Part shown: positions 1-10,359 of the stretch, in pieces
How positions within the stretch are numbered: position 1 is the stretch's first letter
Layout of the letters: each line of letters starts with the position of its first letter
Assembly (NCBI RefSeq): GCF_964204865.1
Contig: NC_135257.1
Span: 6,656,151 to 6,720,150, forward strand
Source: Styela clava
Taxonomy: Eukaryota; Chordata; Ascidiacea; Stolidobranchia; Styelidae
DNA length: 64,000 nucleotides
Direction of reading: 5' to 3'
Notes under the pieces: generated by a model
Databases searched by the model: none
What the model saw: the letters and a program-made list of their open reading frames with translations, nothing else
What the model was told of the DNA's origin: nothing
Position numbers and translations under genes: made by a program

Positions 1-2819
1 GATACAGGCTTCTAACTTCGGATGGTCCGAAAAACGTGACGATTCTGGATACTGTTAGACAAAGTCGTCGTAAATTTCTCAAAAAATGGCTTGACGATAA
101 CAGATTTTGCAGTTGGTTAGTTTACACCCAACTCTCTGATGGGGGTGGTTTGTGTAAGATATGCATAGTCATGCAAGCACGTTTGAAGCATGGAACTCTC
201 AGGGACACTGCCTTTGTTACAAGACCATGCATTGACTACAAAAAATTTATGGAAAAGGCTGTAGCCCATCGAGACACAAATTACCACCGAGAATCAAATA
301 TAGCTGCGAAAAATTGTGTCAAAAGCATGGAAACTGGTCAAAATGTGCGTGCAAACATGGAGGCCCAATATGCTACGCAAACAAAAGAAAACAGACGAAT
401 AATGACTTCCATTGTCAAGACTGTCATGTTCTGTGCTTCGGGTAACATACCCTTGCGCGGACATTCCGGGGATAGTGGAAATTTGGTGAACCTTCTTCTA
501 TTTCGTATCGACGCAGGGGATGAAGATTTGAAAAGGCATTTCGCTCGAATGGCCGGAAACGCTAAGTATACAAGCCCGATGATACAAAATGAAATTCTCA
601 AGGTAGCAAGCAACATGATAGTGCAAGATATCGTTATGGAGGCTAATAAATCGTTTGTGTCCGTAATAGCCGACGAATCATGTGATATTTCTGGGAAAGA
701 ACAACTAAGCATCGTTTTGAGGTATGTGAAAGGTGGTGAAGTGTGCGAGCGCTTCACAGGATTAGTGGAAATGGATTCTGTTTCTGCCGAATCAATTTCT
801 TCAAATATTTTGACCCACCTCTCTGGTATAGGAGTGGATTTGCAAAAACTTGTGGGGCAAGGCTATGATGGTGCAACGACAATGGCAGGTCACGTCAGCG
901 GTGTGCAAAAACGCATTCGTGATAAATACCCGCGCGCAATATTTGTGCACTGCGCTTCTCATTGTTTGAATTTGGTAATAAATGACCAAAGTAAAGTTGC
1001 AATCATCAGAAGCACCTGTGATATCATTCGTGAGACTATTCGTTTTTTCAGGGAGAGCCCTAAAAGGCGCGCGGGTTTAGGAATTAACATCCCTTTGTTC
1101 TGCCCCACCAGATGGTCTGAGAAGTACAAGAGCATCCGAATCTTCAAATGCAACTTCAAACGAGTACTTGAGGCTCTTGATTCTTTGGCGAGAGATGCTA
1201 ACAGTGAGACGCGGGCGAAGGCTTTTTCTCTGAAATCTGCTCTAGAAAAGTCGTCGGTTATCTACGCCGTATGTTTGATTGGTCGATATTCGGCACTAAT
1301 GGAGCCACTAGCGCGCGCACTTCAGGCGGTCGGAGTCAGTGTGCCGTCAGTAAAGAACCTCACATCCTCTCTTCAGAGCGTTATCGCTGAAGAACGCAAT
1401 GACTCTGAAATCGCATTGAATATTTACAAAGAAGCTTGTGAAATAGCTGGCTTGAAGGAGTTGAAAATTACCCAGAGTAGTCGAAGTACAAGTTTATCGC
1501 GACAATGTCTGTGCTGATTCAGCATCCCAGTATTTTAAACGTTCCGTATATCTCCACTACGTCGACGGCTTGAGCTGCTCTATTCGGGAACGCTTCATTG
1601 ATAACCCATCATTTTTTTCATTGCTATCAATTCTTCCACCGAACAAACCAGTTCACGTGGATGAGGTAGAGCGTCTGTATTTATTGGATAACCTCCAGAA
1701 TGAAGTGAGACTGTGGAGAACTTCTTTAAGCTCCGACGTTAACGACGAATGTTTGGAGGGGCTTCTTCTGAGCGCTCGAGATTATCCAAGCGTGTACACC
1801 GCAATACAGATCGTTATGACGCTACCAGCAACCACCGTTGAGGCTGAGCGGTCTTTCTCCTGCATGAAACGGGTAAAGACATGGATGCGCTCATCAATGA
1901 CGTCCAATCGCCTTTCTGATTTGTGTGTGCTTCACTGTCACCGTGAAATGGTCACCGAGGAGAAAATTAATCGAGTTGTGTCGAGCATAGTTAGCGGGAA
2001 GCGGAGGATGGACTTTTAATCGGGGCGATGTATTTTACTTATTCAAATTGCGTTGTTAATATTTGTTGTTTCAAATAAAAAATTGTTTATTAATGGATTT
2101 TGTATTCACAAAAATCCAGCTGAGTAATTGAATCAGTTTGCTTGTTGACCAACTGTTGTTGTTTTGCGCTTGAAGAACGGGTGTTTTAAACCCAATATAA
2201 TTTCTAAAATTTTCAAATTTGGCCCCCCCCCCAAAATTTTGGGCTGGCTACGCCACTGCCCCTGCCCTAGGGGTTCCGCGTAAAGGTAAAATTGACTGCT
2301 GAGCCAGTAAAGTTGCAAAAAATGATTATTCTTTGTTTCCGTTTTTGAATGAATTTCTAAGTGCGCAACAGCAAGAAGGACTCTTAGATATCCGTAATGA
2401 TATTAATTCGGAGAAAACCTTCGAAAAACACGGGAAGGAATATTTTTTGGGTACAGCCATTGCAAATAAGCATTAAAACTTCTGTGTCAATTTCCCAATA
2501 CCTATTCGTGTAAATTAGCATTTTCTGCTTTAACAACTATTAAAAACAAAAAAGAAGTTTTCAAAGAGTGTAGACATGAGCATGAGAATTGCTTCGAGCG
2601 CCGTGGAGCCACGATTCAAGAAGATTGCAAAAGAAATGCAAAAACAACCTAGCCATTGGATTTCACGCTTGTTACCGGTTTTCTGTTTCGTTGTTTAAGT
2701 AGAAATATTTGAATTACAAATACTTCGTGTTACGAGTATTTCGTGTTTAATTCTTATTTTTGTTATTTGGGGTTCCATAAAAAGTGATATCAGGGGTTCC
2801 GCAATAACACAAAGGTTGA
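1..2819. repeat. Near-identical second copy of the right half of the hAT nest (copy A)
   Basis: Positions 1-2819 align with 7109-9927 over their whole length, and I could see only about seven differences: a few substitutions, one frameshift and a C-run length change. The copy contains the W transposase body, the W right terminal repeat (2244-2258), the W target duplication CCCCTGCC (2259-2266) and the right flank derived from element Y. Because the flank is shared, this is a duplication of the finished nest, not an independent W insertion. Similarity stops at 2819, nine bases short of the end of Y. The left end lies outside the window. A true segmental duplication and an assembly (haplotype) artefact are both possible. 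Confidence 0.93.
3..2019 (+). pseudogene. hAT transposase, copy A, 5'-truncated by the window and frameshifted
   Basis: This is the second copy of the ZMYM1-like hAT transposase at 6886-9126. The reading frame is open from the first bases of the window, equivalent to residue 76 of the intact copy. Near 1460-1475 a one-base insertion with two substitutions shifts the frame, which then stops at 1517. The C-terminal part continues in another frame to 2019 and keeps the hATC dimerisation region with its AERSFS motif. The TTF-type zinc finger and both catalytic Asp motifs are still readable. An AATAAA lies at 2074-2079. The product would lack the C-terminal catalytic Glu and the dimer domain, so this copy is probably inactive. 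Confidence 0.92.
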
Positions 2820-4764
2820 CAAAGTACAAAAATGTTAATCTGAATTTCTGAAATAAAGCAGAACGGAAGAATTTGATTGCTAATAGTGACATAACGATAA
2901 TTTACTAAATTTACCGTGCATAACAAATTAATATTATAAGAAAGATTATTTCACTTTTTATTTCACATTTTCAGTAATATTTTGTACCTCATACAGAATA
3001 CAGAAAAATGCACCCACTATAGCAGGTTTGGGTCTCAATTTGATAAAATCGGCTTGAAACCGGCCCTAGTTGCAAGTTTGTCTGAAAGGCAATTTTATTC
3101 CCAGGAGATTTTTGAAAAATGAGGTAACCAAAAAAGACACTTAATCCGATGACCATGAGAGTTAATCGTTCTCTTGTTGCAATTTATGTATGCTATGTTC
3201 CCGCTTATTAAGTTTTAGTTTCGCCCTTTGGTTTTTACTGTTCAAAATGTCGGGGTTTGACGGAAGCTTGCAGAATAACGTAGGGGTTCGACACGATCGC
3301 AAAGGTTAAGATAAGAGCCTCTGGGAGTCTTGCTACGAGCACGAGAGTCTTGCTACGCCACTGCTGCCGAGCCTAATAAAAACTAACGACTACACCAGCT
3401 ATTTCGTGGAAAGAGATTATGTTATTGGACACGAACTGGACATAACGATCGTTTTTGACATTGTGTTGTTTTGAACCCGAGGTTCGGTGGAGCTATTACA
3501 GGGGTTCGACGAAGGTCCTCTTCTAGATTTTTTTTTGTCCTAATCCCTATGAAATAAATGTTTATCATGAATTCATTATATTATCCAGCAGTTCAATTGT
3601 GTTAAAATTACTATAGTTTACCGCATATATCCAAACTTCAACAGTAAGACATTTCATAAAACAGTATATAACTCGGTATAGTTTCTCGCAGATATAATAT
3701 AAGTTTTTTTAGGCCCGTCAATGTTATACTTTGGATACATTGAAAACTCGATGTTTCATCACAGATGTCGCGGGTGTTCTGTATGATATCGTTTTCAGAT
3801 TCTTTCTGCTTATAGCTACAAAATATGTTAGGTTGTTATGTCAAACCTCTGGGGTTCAAGCCTAATATTTTGTTGAATGACACCTTATTCAAATCTACTA
3901 ATAAAATGTAGCTCAGTGTTAAAGATAAGTTGAAAATTGGAACTAAGTGTACATGAATGAATCTTATATCAGGGCGTGTAATAATTTCACTAAATGATAG
4001 AATTCACAGCAAAGAATAATAATATAGCAGTTTTGATTAAAAAATAGCATCACCCATCCTGGACGGCCTTAATAAACGGCCTGGACGGCGCTGAGTAAAA
4101 TTGTATTTCTATTCTGTAAAACAATGTTTGAAGTCCGGCAATGGCGGACTTTGGCCATCAAGACTTTCGAGGCATCAATTCATATCTTAACAAAGTTGCA
4201 ACTTTTGCTTTGCGTATGTTCCTTTTTCTAGTCCCACAACTTTGTTGTAGCACAACACTGATTATTTCGGCACAGTGTATTGATATCTAATGTTGTTTAT
4301 GAAAAAAATATGTCAACTAAAAATGTGCTCTGTCGGATGATTACACGCAGCTAACTGTTCTCTTGTTGCAATGCATGCTGTTATAACTAGTGGTGCACTC
4401 AGGCAGTAGGTGGTTGACACCCCTTTGTTATTGCATGTCCTTTAAATATAAACATAAAATCACAGACTATGCCCAACAAAAACTTAACAAATTTATACTG
4501 ACTGTTGCTTTTTGTTAAACCGCACAAAATCATAAAATCAAGTTGCGCCTCTGGTTTTACCTGTTTAAAAACGTTGGAATACAACGAAAGTCCGCAGACG
4601 ATTCGGCAGGTCCACAAACGTTAAGAACAACTGAGATATAGGAACATATTTTTATTAACGACGATATAATAACAACATGTGCTATTACTCTAAAACAGTG
4701 GTTTTCATATGGGATTCTGCCAGTACAATCCACGGGTTTCACAAGTTTTCATTCATATCCCAGA
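2820..4764. other. No gene; diverged hAT-end fossils
   Basis: I see no supportable coding region. The stretch contains degenerate hAT ends with GGGGTTCGACGA-like subterminal motifs near 3285-3312 and 3498-3525, and a CTACGCCACTG end near 3354-3364. Two diverged copies of one element end lie at about 3130-3312 and 4340-4625; they share GTTCTCTTGTTGCAAT and a downstream AAACGTTAAG-like end. The segment just after 2819 is AT-rich and unrelated to the flank of the other nest copy. Confidence 0.5.
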
Positions 4765-5111
4765 GTCTATAACAGTGCTGGTCAATCGTTTTTGGAATGG
4801 TAGCTTACCTACACCCTTTCTTAAAAACTCGTACACCCCGCCCATTCTACATTTTTAATACATAAGAAACTCAATTCTTGTGGTTGGATATATATATGTT
4901 TATGTCTCAAATTTCTGAAAACATTCTATGCTTCTGGAATGAGGCCGAACAAAATTAACAACTTCTATGATATCACTGGGAATAATATCCAAATCACTTT
5001 TCTGAGCCTTTTCATAACTTAGTTCAGTGCTCTTCAACAGGGGTTCCGCGGAACCCTAGGGTTCCGCAACACATGTAGTGGGGTTCTGTGAGTCTATAGG
5101 GTTCCCTAGGG

Positions 5112-6610
5112 CATAGGTTCTCAAAGTGCTCCGTACGGAGCCCCAGGGCTCCGCGAGAGAAACCCAGGGGCTCCGCGAGCTATTCGATTACTCTTCAAAA
5201 TACTGACTCAAAATTTTGTAACTGTTCAAAGAAGCATTAACAGCTTTGATAACATCTGACAACAATATAGCCTCGAAATATGGTAAAGGGCCGGAATTAA
5301 AAAATGACATTATTTATGAGCAGTAGCGCAGCCAGGATTCTTAAAAGGAAGGTGGTTCAAAATTGGAATCGGAAATTTCCGCGCAACATTTTTCGCGATT
5401 AAAAAAACGGATAACGAGATTTCTGTTGCGTAAAATATTCAATCCAAGACCGATGGAGCATTTGACGTGTCTCGTCGGTATAATGTAGTTGTGCTCATCG
5501 TTACTCACGTTTGATTCGAGATTACTATTAGGATTACTAAAATGAAAGAATACTATTCTAAAATAACATAAAATATGTGATAAACTGCCAACTATAAATA
5601 AATTGGTGTCGTATTTTTGCGATCTTGGGATTTGTCAAACTTGATTTGTTCTTTCGCACTTGAGATTATTTTTAAGCAAGATATCGCTGTTTAAAAAATC
5701 ACAATGTCTGGGGAAAATACGAACAATTGAAAATTATTTTATTGCATTCAGCTCCGTCGGTAGTTTCAGAATGAAAAAAGGTACATCGCGGATCGCGCGC
5801 ACCATTGATTGCGTGCGGCTGTGTCGGTAGTTTCAGAATGAAAAAAAAGGTAAATCGCGCGCACAATTGACTGTGTTTCGATTTCGCAGCTACTACGATG
5901 AAAACCTAACATAACACCAAATTTTGTGATTTACAATGTCTATAGAAGCGTTTTCTATCTGAGGTGAGTCTGCTGAAACCAAAGTGTGATCTTCCATTTT
6001 AAGTTTCAGTTTAAATATTTTAGAATGCCGCTTTCCAATCAAGAAATTTGAGTTGTGGATTTACCTTTTTACTGATTATTATTTTTAGCATTTCGTCGCC
6101 GATGACTATAATATGGTAACATGTTTTTCACATTGAACTCATAATTCTCCACGAGAACAAAAAAGCAATTAACGTCGTCATTGTGTAACAATACATGTAT
6201 ATGCCGAGGGAAATTTTTGATTTAGGTAGAATAAACAGCGGCGTAAAGATGTTTAAAACACGCCATGCTGACGGAAAAAATCGGCGATTGTAACAAAATG
6301 AAGTAGCGCACGTTACTAACGGCCTTTTAATTAAGTCTTCCAAAAATGTCAAAAAAGAAAAGATTCGATCCCTAATTTATTAATATGTTCGTCAAGTGTC
6401 AAATTTACAGCTTTAGTATAAAATTTAGATTTATTTATGACTTGTGTTAACCCTATTAAAAAAGGTTCAGCATTTAGAATAAATAAAGTACTCTTCACTT
6501 GCTCGGGAACAATAATCTGAAAGTAACAATTTTAAAATTAATTTTGGGGCTCCGCGAATAATATTCAACCTTTCAAGGGCTCCGCAACACCAAAGGTTTG
6601 AGAACCCCTG
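5112..6610. mobile_element. Element X: third-level non-autonomous hAT element inside Y
   Basis: The left end is CATAGGTTCTCAAAG and the right end is CTTTGGTGTTGCGG-type in inverted orientation (6579-6610, ending GAGAACCCCTG). The target duplication CCCTAGGG is exact at 5104-5111 and 9373-9380; the right copy is displaced because element W landed two bases beyond the end of X. Subterminal GGGCTCCGCGA repeats occur at both ends. X is 1499 bp and non-coding, and contains a V-family element from 5321. Confidence 0.87.
5321..6346. mobile_element. V-family non-autonomous element (copy 1)
   Basis: It begins with a hAT-like terminus CAGTAGCGCAGCCAGG at 5321. Its body matches the sequence at about 14352-14560 and 15770-16606 over several hundred bases, including CGCGCACAATTGACTGTG and TTCCAAAAAT near the 3' end. 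The right terminus seen in the other copy (ending 16606) is missing here. TTATTTATGA occurs on the left (5310-5319) and again at 6431-6440, which may be the remains of a target duplication. No coding region is present. Confidence 0.6.
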
Positions 6611-6612
6611 CC

Positions 6613-9366
6613 CATAGGCGTAGCCAGGGGGGGGGGGGGCAGAGGGGCCATGGCCCCTCCCCAAAAAAATTTTCAAGAATTCCATTCCTAATCCACCAGT
6701 TTTGTGGCATCTTGTCTCGTCACGCTTGCTGATTGTCATTGTTACGTCACAAAGACTTGACCGTTCGCTCTTATGAGCCGTATGGGAAAGACTGTTTCGC
6801 AAGCTTTCGGTCAGTTACTCGGTCTTGATTTGTTCTCGCCGGATTTTTATTCGAAACGCTTGGATTTTGATGACCAATTACTTCGATGGCTAAATTTAAA
6901 CAGGCGAAATTAGATAGTTTTTTCCAGCGAAATAAAGACTCGCTTCCCTCAAATACATCAATAAGCGCTTCTCAGGCTGTGGATGCACCGGTTACGTCAG
7001 TTACGTCTATCACTTCTATTCCCGAAGATGAACTAATGATCAACGAAGGAAAAACAAACGATCTTGGATTCATTCTTAAGAAACATACACAGCTTACCGA
7101 TGCGGAGAGATACAGGCTTCTAACTTCGGATGGTCCGAAAAACGTGACGATTCTGGATACTGTTAGACAAAGTCGTCGTAAATTTCTCAAAAAATGGCTT
7201 GACGATAACAGATTTTGCAGTTGGTTAGTTTACACCCAACTCTCTGATGGGGGTGGTTTGTGTAAGATATGCATAGTCATGCAAGCACGTTTGAAGCATG
7301 GAACTCTCAGGGACACTGCCTTTGTTACAAGACCATGCATTGACTACAAAAAATTTATGGAAAAGGCTGTAGCCCATCGAGACACAAATTACCACCGAGA
7401 ATCAAATATAGCTGCGAAAAATTGTGTCAAAAGCATGGAAACTGGTCAAAATGTGCGTGCAAACATGGAGGCCCAATATGCTACGCAAACAAAAGAAAAC
7501 AGACGAATAATGACTTCCATTGTCAAGACTGTCATGTTCTGTGCTTCGGGTAACATACCCTTGCGCGGACATTCCGGGGATAGTGGAAATTTGGTGAACC
7601 TTCTTCTATTTCGTATCGACGCAGGGGATGAAGATTTGAAAAGGCATTTCGCTCGAATGGCCGGAAACGCTAAGTATACAAGCCCGATGATACAAAATGA
7701 AATTCTCAAGGTAGCAAGCAACATGATAGTGCAAGATATCGTTATGGAGGCTAATAAATCGTTTGTGTCCGTAATAGCCGACGAATCATGTGATATTTCT
7801 GGGAAAGAACAACTAAGCATCGTTTTGAGGTATGTGAAAGGTGGTGAAGTGTGCGAGCGCTTCACAGGATTAGTGGAAATGGATTCTGTTTCTGCCGAAT
7901 CAATTTCTTCAAATATTTTGACCCACCTCTCTGGTATAGGAGTGGATTTGCAAAAACTTGTGGGGCAAGGCTATGATGGTGCAACGACAATGGCAGGTCA
8001 CGTCAGCGGTGTGCAAAAACGCATTCGTGATAAATACCCGCGCGCAATATTTGTGCACTGCGCTTCTCATTGTTTGAATTTGGTAATAAATGACCAAAGT
8101 AAAGTTGCAATCATCAGAAGCACCTGTGATATCATTCGTGAGACTATTCGTTTTTTCAGGGAGAGCCCTAAAAGGCGCGCGGGTTTAGGAATTAACATCC
8201 CTTTGTTCTGCCCCACCAGATGGTCTGAGAAGTACAAGAGCATCCGAATCTTCAAATGCAACTTCAAACGAGTACTTGAGGCTCTTGATTCTTTGGCGAG
8301 AGATGCTAACAGTGAGACGCGGGCGAAGGCTTTTTCTCTGAAATCTGCTCTAGAAAAGTCGTCGGTTATCTACGCCGTATGTTTGATTGGTCGATATTCG
8401 GCACTAATGGAGCCACTAGCGCGCGCACTTCAGGCGGTCGGAGTCAGTGTGCCGTCAGTAAAGAACCTCACATCCTCTCTTCAGAGCGTTATCGCTGAAG
8501 AACGCAATGACTCTGAAATCGCATTGAATATTTACAAAGAAGCTTGTGAAATAGCTGGCTTGAAAGAGTTGACAATACCCAGAGTAGTCGAAGTACAAGT
8601 TTATCGCGACAATGTCTGTGCTGATTCAGCATCCCAGTATTTTAAACGTTCCGTATATCTCCACTACGTCGACGGCTTGAGCTGCTCTATTCGGGAACGC
8701 TTCATTGACAACCCATCATTTTTTTCATTGCTATCAATTCTTCCACCGAACAAACCAGTTCACGTGGATGAGGTAGAGCGTCTGTATTTATTGGATAACC
8801 TCCAGAATGAAGTGAGACTGTGGAGAACTTCTTTAAGCTCCGACGTTAACGACGAATGTTTGGAGGGGCTTCTTCTGAGCGCTCGAGATTATCCAAGCGT
8901 GTACACCGCAATACAGATCGTTATGACGCTACCAGCAACCACCGTTGAGGCTGAGCGGTCTTTCTCCTGCATGAAACGGGTAAAGACATGGATGCGCTCA
9001 TCAATGACGTCCAATCGCCTTTCTGATTTGTGTGTGCTTCACTGTCACCGTGAAATGGTCACCGAGGAGAAAATTAATCGAGTTGTGTCGAGCATAGTTA
9101 GCGGGAAGCGGAGGATGGACTTTTAATCGGGGCGATGTATTTTACTTATTCAAATTGCGTTGTTAATATTTGTTGTTTCAAATAAAAAATTGTTTATTAA
9201 TGGATTTTGTATTCACAAAAATCCAGCTGAGTAATTGAATCAGTTTGCTTGTTGACCAACTGTTGTTGTTTTGCGCTTGAAGAACGGGTGTTTTAAACCC
9301 AATATAATTTCTAAAATTTTCAAATTTGGCCCCCCCCCCCCAAATTTTGGGCTGGCTACGCCACTG
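6613..9366 (+). mobile_element. Element W: apparently complete autonomous hAT (ZMYM1-like) transposon
   Basis: The 2754-bp element starts CATAGGCGTAGCCAG and ends CTGGCTACGCCACTG. The termini are inverted repeats differing at positions 3 and 4. They are flanked by an exact 8-bp target duplication CCCCTGCC (6605-6612 and 9367-9374), the length typical of the hAT superfamily. The duplicated bases include the last six bases of element X, so W landed across the X/Y junction and is the youngest layer. It carries one intact transposase gene, with AATAAA at 9181-9186 just after the stop. The intact ORF and exact TSD suggest recent activity. Confidence 0.95.
6886..9126 (+). CDS. hAT transposase, ZMYM1-like with TTF-type zinc finger, intact
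   Basis: This 746-residue DNA transposase catalyses excision and integration of element W. From the N-terminus it has: a basic stretch with the octapeptide QAKLDSFF at residues 6-13, which matches the PCNA-interacting (PIP) box consensus; a TTF-type zinc finger at about 98-172, with C111, C126, C129 and H164/H170 as likely ligands; an RNase H-like core with D299 (VIADES) and D364 (GQGYDG); the CxxH motif C392/H395; PTRW at 443-446; and the C-terminal hATC dimer region with the probable catalytic E690 (AERSFS). The ATG at 6886 is the first in a frame open to the TAA at 9126. It is intronless. The match to the hAT family is strong. Activity is inferred from intactness only. Confidence 0.95.
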   Translation: MAKFKQAKLDSFFQRNKDSLPSNTSISASQAVDAPVTSVTSITSIPEDELMINEGKTNDLGFILKKHTQLTDAERYRLLTSDGPKNVTILDTVRQSRRKFLKKWLDDNRFCSWLVYTQLSDGGGLCKICIVMQARLKHGTLRDTAFVTRPCIDYKKFMEKAVAHRDTNYHRESNIAAKNCVKSMETGQNVRANMEAQYATQTKENRRIMTSIVKTVMFCASGNIPLRGHSGDSGNLVNLLLFRIDAGDEDLKRHFARMAGNAKYTSPMIQNEILKVASNMIVQDIVMEANKSFVSVIADESCDISGKEQLSIVLRYVKGGEVCERFTGLVEMDSVSAESISSNILTHLSGIGVDLQKLVGQGYDGATTMAGHVSGVQKRIRDKYPRAIFVHCASHCLNLVINDQSKVAIIRSTCDIIRETIRFFRESPKRRAGLGINIPLFCPTRWSEKYKSIRIFKCNFKRVLEALDSLARDANSETRAKAFSLKSALEKSSVIYAVCLIGRYSALMEPLARALQAVGVSVPSVKNLTSSLQSVIAEERNDSEIALNIYKEACEIAGLKELTIPRVVEVQVYRDNVCADSASQYFKRSVYLHYVDGLSCSIRERFIDNPSFFSLLSILPPNKPVHVDEVERLYLLDNLQNEVRLWRTSLSSDVNDECLEGLLLSARDYPSVYTAIQIVMTLPATTVEAERSFSCMKRVKTWMRSSMTSNRLSDLCVLHCHREMVTEEKINRVVSSIVSGKRRMDF

Positions 9367-9452
9367 CCCCTGCCCTAGGGGTTCCGCGTAAAGGTAAAAT
9401 TGACTGCTGAGCCAGTAAAGTTGCAAAAAATGATTATTCTTTGTTTCCGTTT

Positions 9453-9585
9453 TTGAATGAATTTCTAAGTGCGCAACAGCAAGAAGGACTCTTAGATATC
9501 CGTAATGATATTAATTCGGAGAAAACCTTCGAAAAACATGGGAAGGAATATTTTTTGGGTACAGCCATTGCAAATAAGCATTAAA
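9453..9585 (+). pseudogene. hAT transposase C-terminal fragment inside element Y
   Basis: A short open stretch reads NEFLSAQQQEGLLDIRND near its start and stops at about 9585. It resembles the C-terminal region of ZBED5/FAM200-type hAT transposases, where a similar LIDIRND motif precedes the dimer domain. It is a remnant and belongs to a lineage different from element W. The same remnant is present in the duplicated block at about 2346-2478. Confidence 0.5.
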
Positions 9586-10359
9586 ACTTCTGTGTCAATT
9601 TCCCAATACCTATTCGTGTAAATTAGCATTTTCTGCTTTAACAACTATTAAAAACAAAAAAGAAGTTTTCAAAGAGTGTAGACATGAGCATGAGAATTGC
9701 TTCGAGCGCCGTGGAGCCACGATTCAAGAAGATTGCAAAAGAAATGCAAAAACAACCTAGCCATTGGATTTCACGCTTGTTACCGGTTTTCTGTTTCGTT
9801 GTTTAAGTAGAAATATTTGAATTACAAATACTTCGTGTTACGAGTATTTCGTGTTTAATTCTTATTTTTGTTATTTGGGGTTCCATAAAAAGTGATATCA
9901 GGGGTTCCGCAATAACACAAAGGTTGAAGAGCACTGACTTAGTTGTTTTCACGACAAGATTCTCTCGATGTATGCAACGTTAGCAAGGTATCAATCACAC
10001 TGCTATAAAAAAGTATTATGACGTCACAACTATGACAAGCAGATGACAGAAATCGGAAAATTATTGGCATACGTTAGCCTTAAGTTTACATGTAGGTCAA
10101 ACCGTTAGATATCACATTCACATACCATTGTCAATTGTAACCAATTTAATTAACATATCATGTGTTAGTGCTTAGTGTGTACCCTACAACATTCGGTACG
10201 GTACACCCTATCGATGTGGTACACCCTTCGAACTTCTTGGTACACCCTGGCGTGTACTATACACCCGGTTGACGAGCCTGGCCCTGGTCTATAATCAATG
10301 TACGTTGATTGTTTAAATATATTTAAATACATATTAAGTTAATACTACTATGTTAAATT

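Larger units (their letters stand above)
5025..9936. mobile_element. Element Y: second-level hAT relic inside Z
   Basis: The terminal inverted repeats are CAGTGCTCTTCAAC (5025) and GTTGAAGAGCACTG (ending 9936), an exact 14-bp match. The 8-bp target duplication ACTTAGTT is exact at 5017-5024 and 9937-9944. Subterminal GGGGTTCCGC motifs occur on both sides. Only about 87 bp of Y lies left of the next insertion and about 560 bp lies right of it. The right part keeps a fragment of an old transposase (9453-9585) of a lineage different from W. Element X is inserted in Y. Confidence 0.9.
4773..10286. mobile_element. Element Z: outermost hAT-like element of a four-level nest
   Basis: The left end begins CAGTGCTGGTCAATCG (4773) and the right end finishes CGAGCCTGGCCCTG (10286); these are imperfect inverted termini of hAT type. 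They are flanked by an exact 8-bp target duplication GTCTATAA at 4765-4772 and 10287-10294. Both subterminal regions carry repeated TACACCC motifs, as expected for transposase-binding subterminal repeats. Without the nested elements Z is only about 0.6 kb and has no coding capacity, so it is a non-autonomous relic. Element Y is inserted in it at 5025-9936. Confidence 0.85.

Noticed and set aside
338-757. Long antisense open frames across the hAT transposase (also 7446-7865, 7909-8097, 8067-8267)
   Set aside because: They are shadows of the transposase codons, are duplicated with it, and show no domain of their own.
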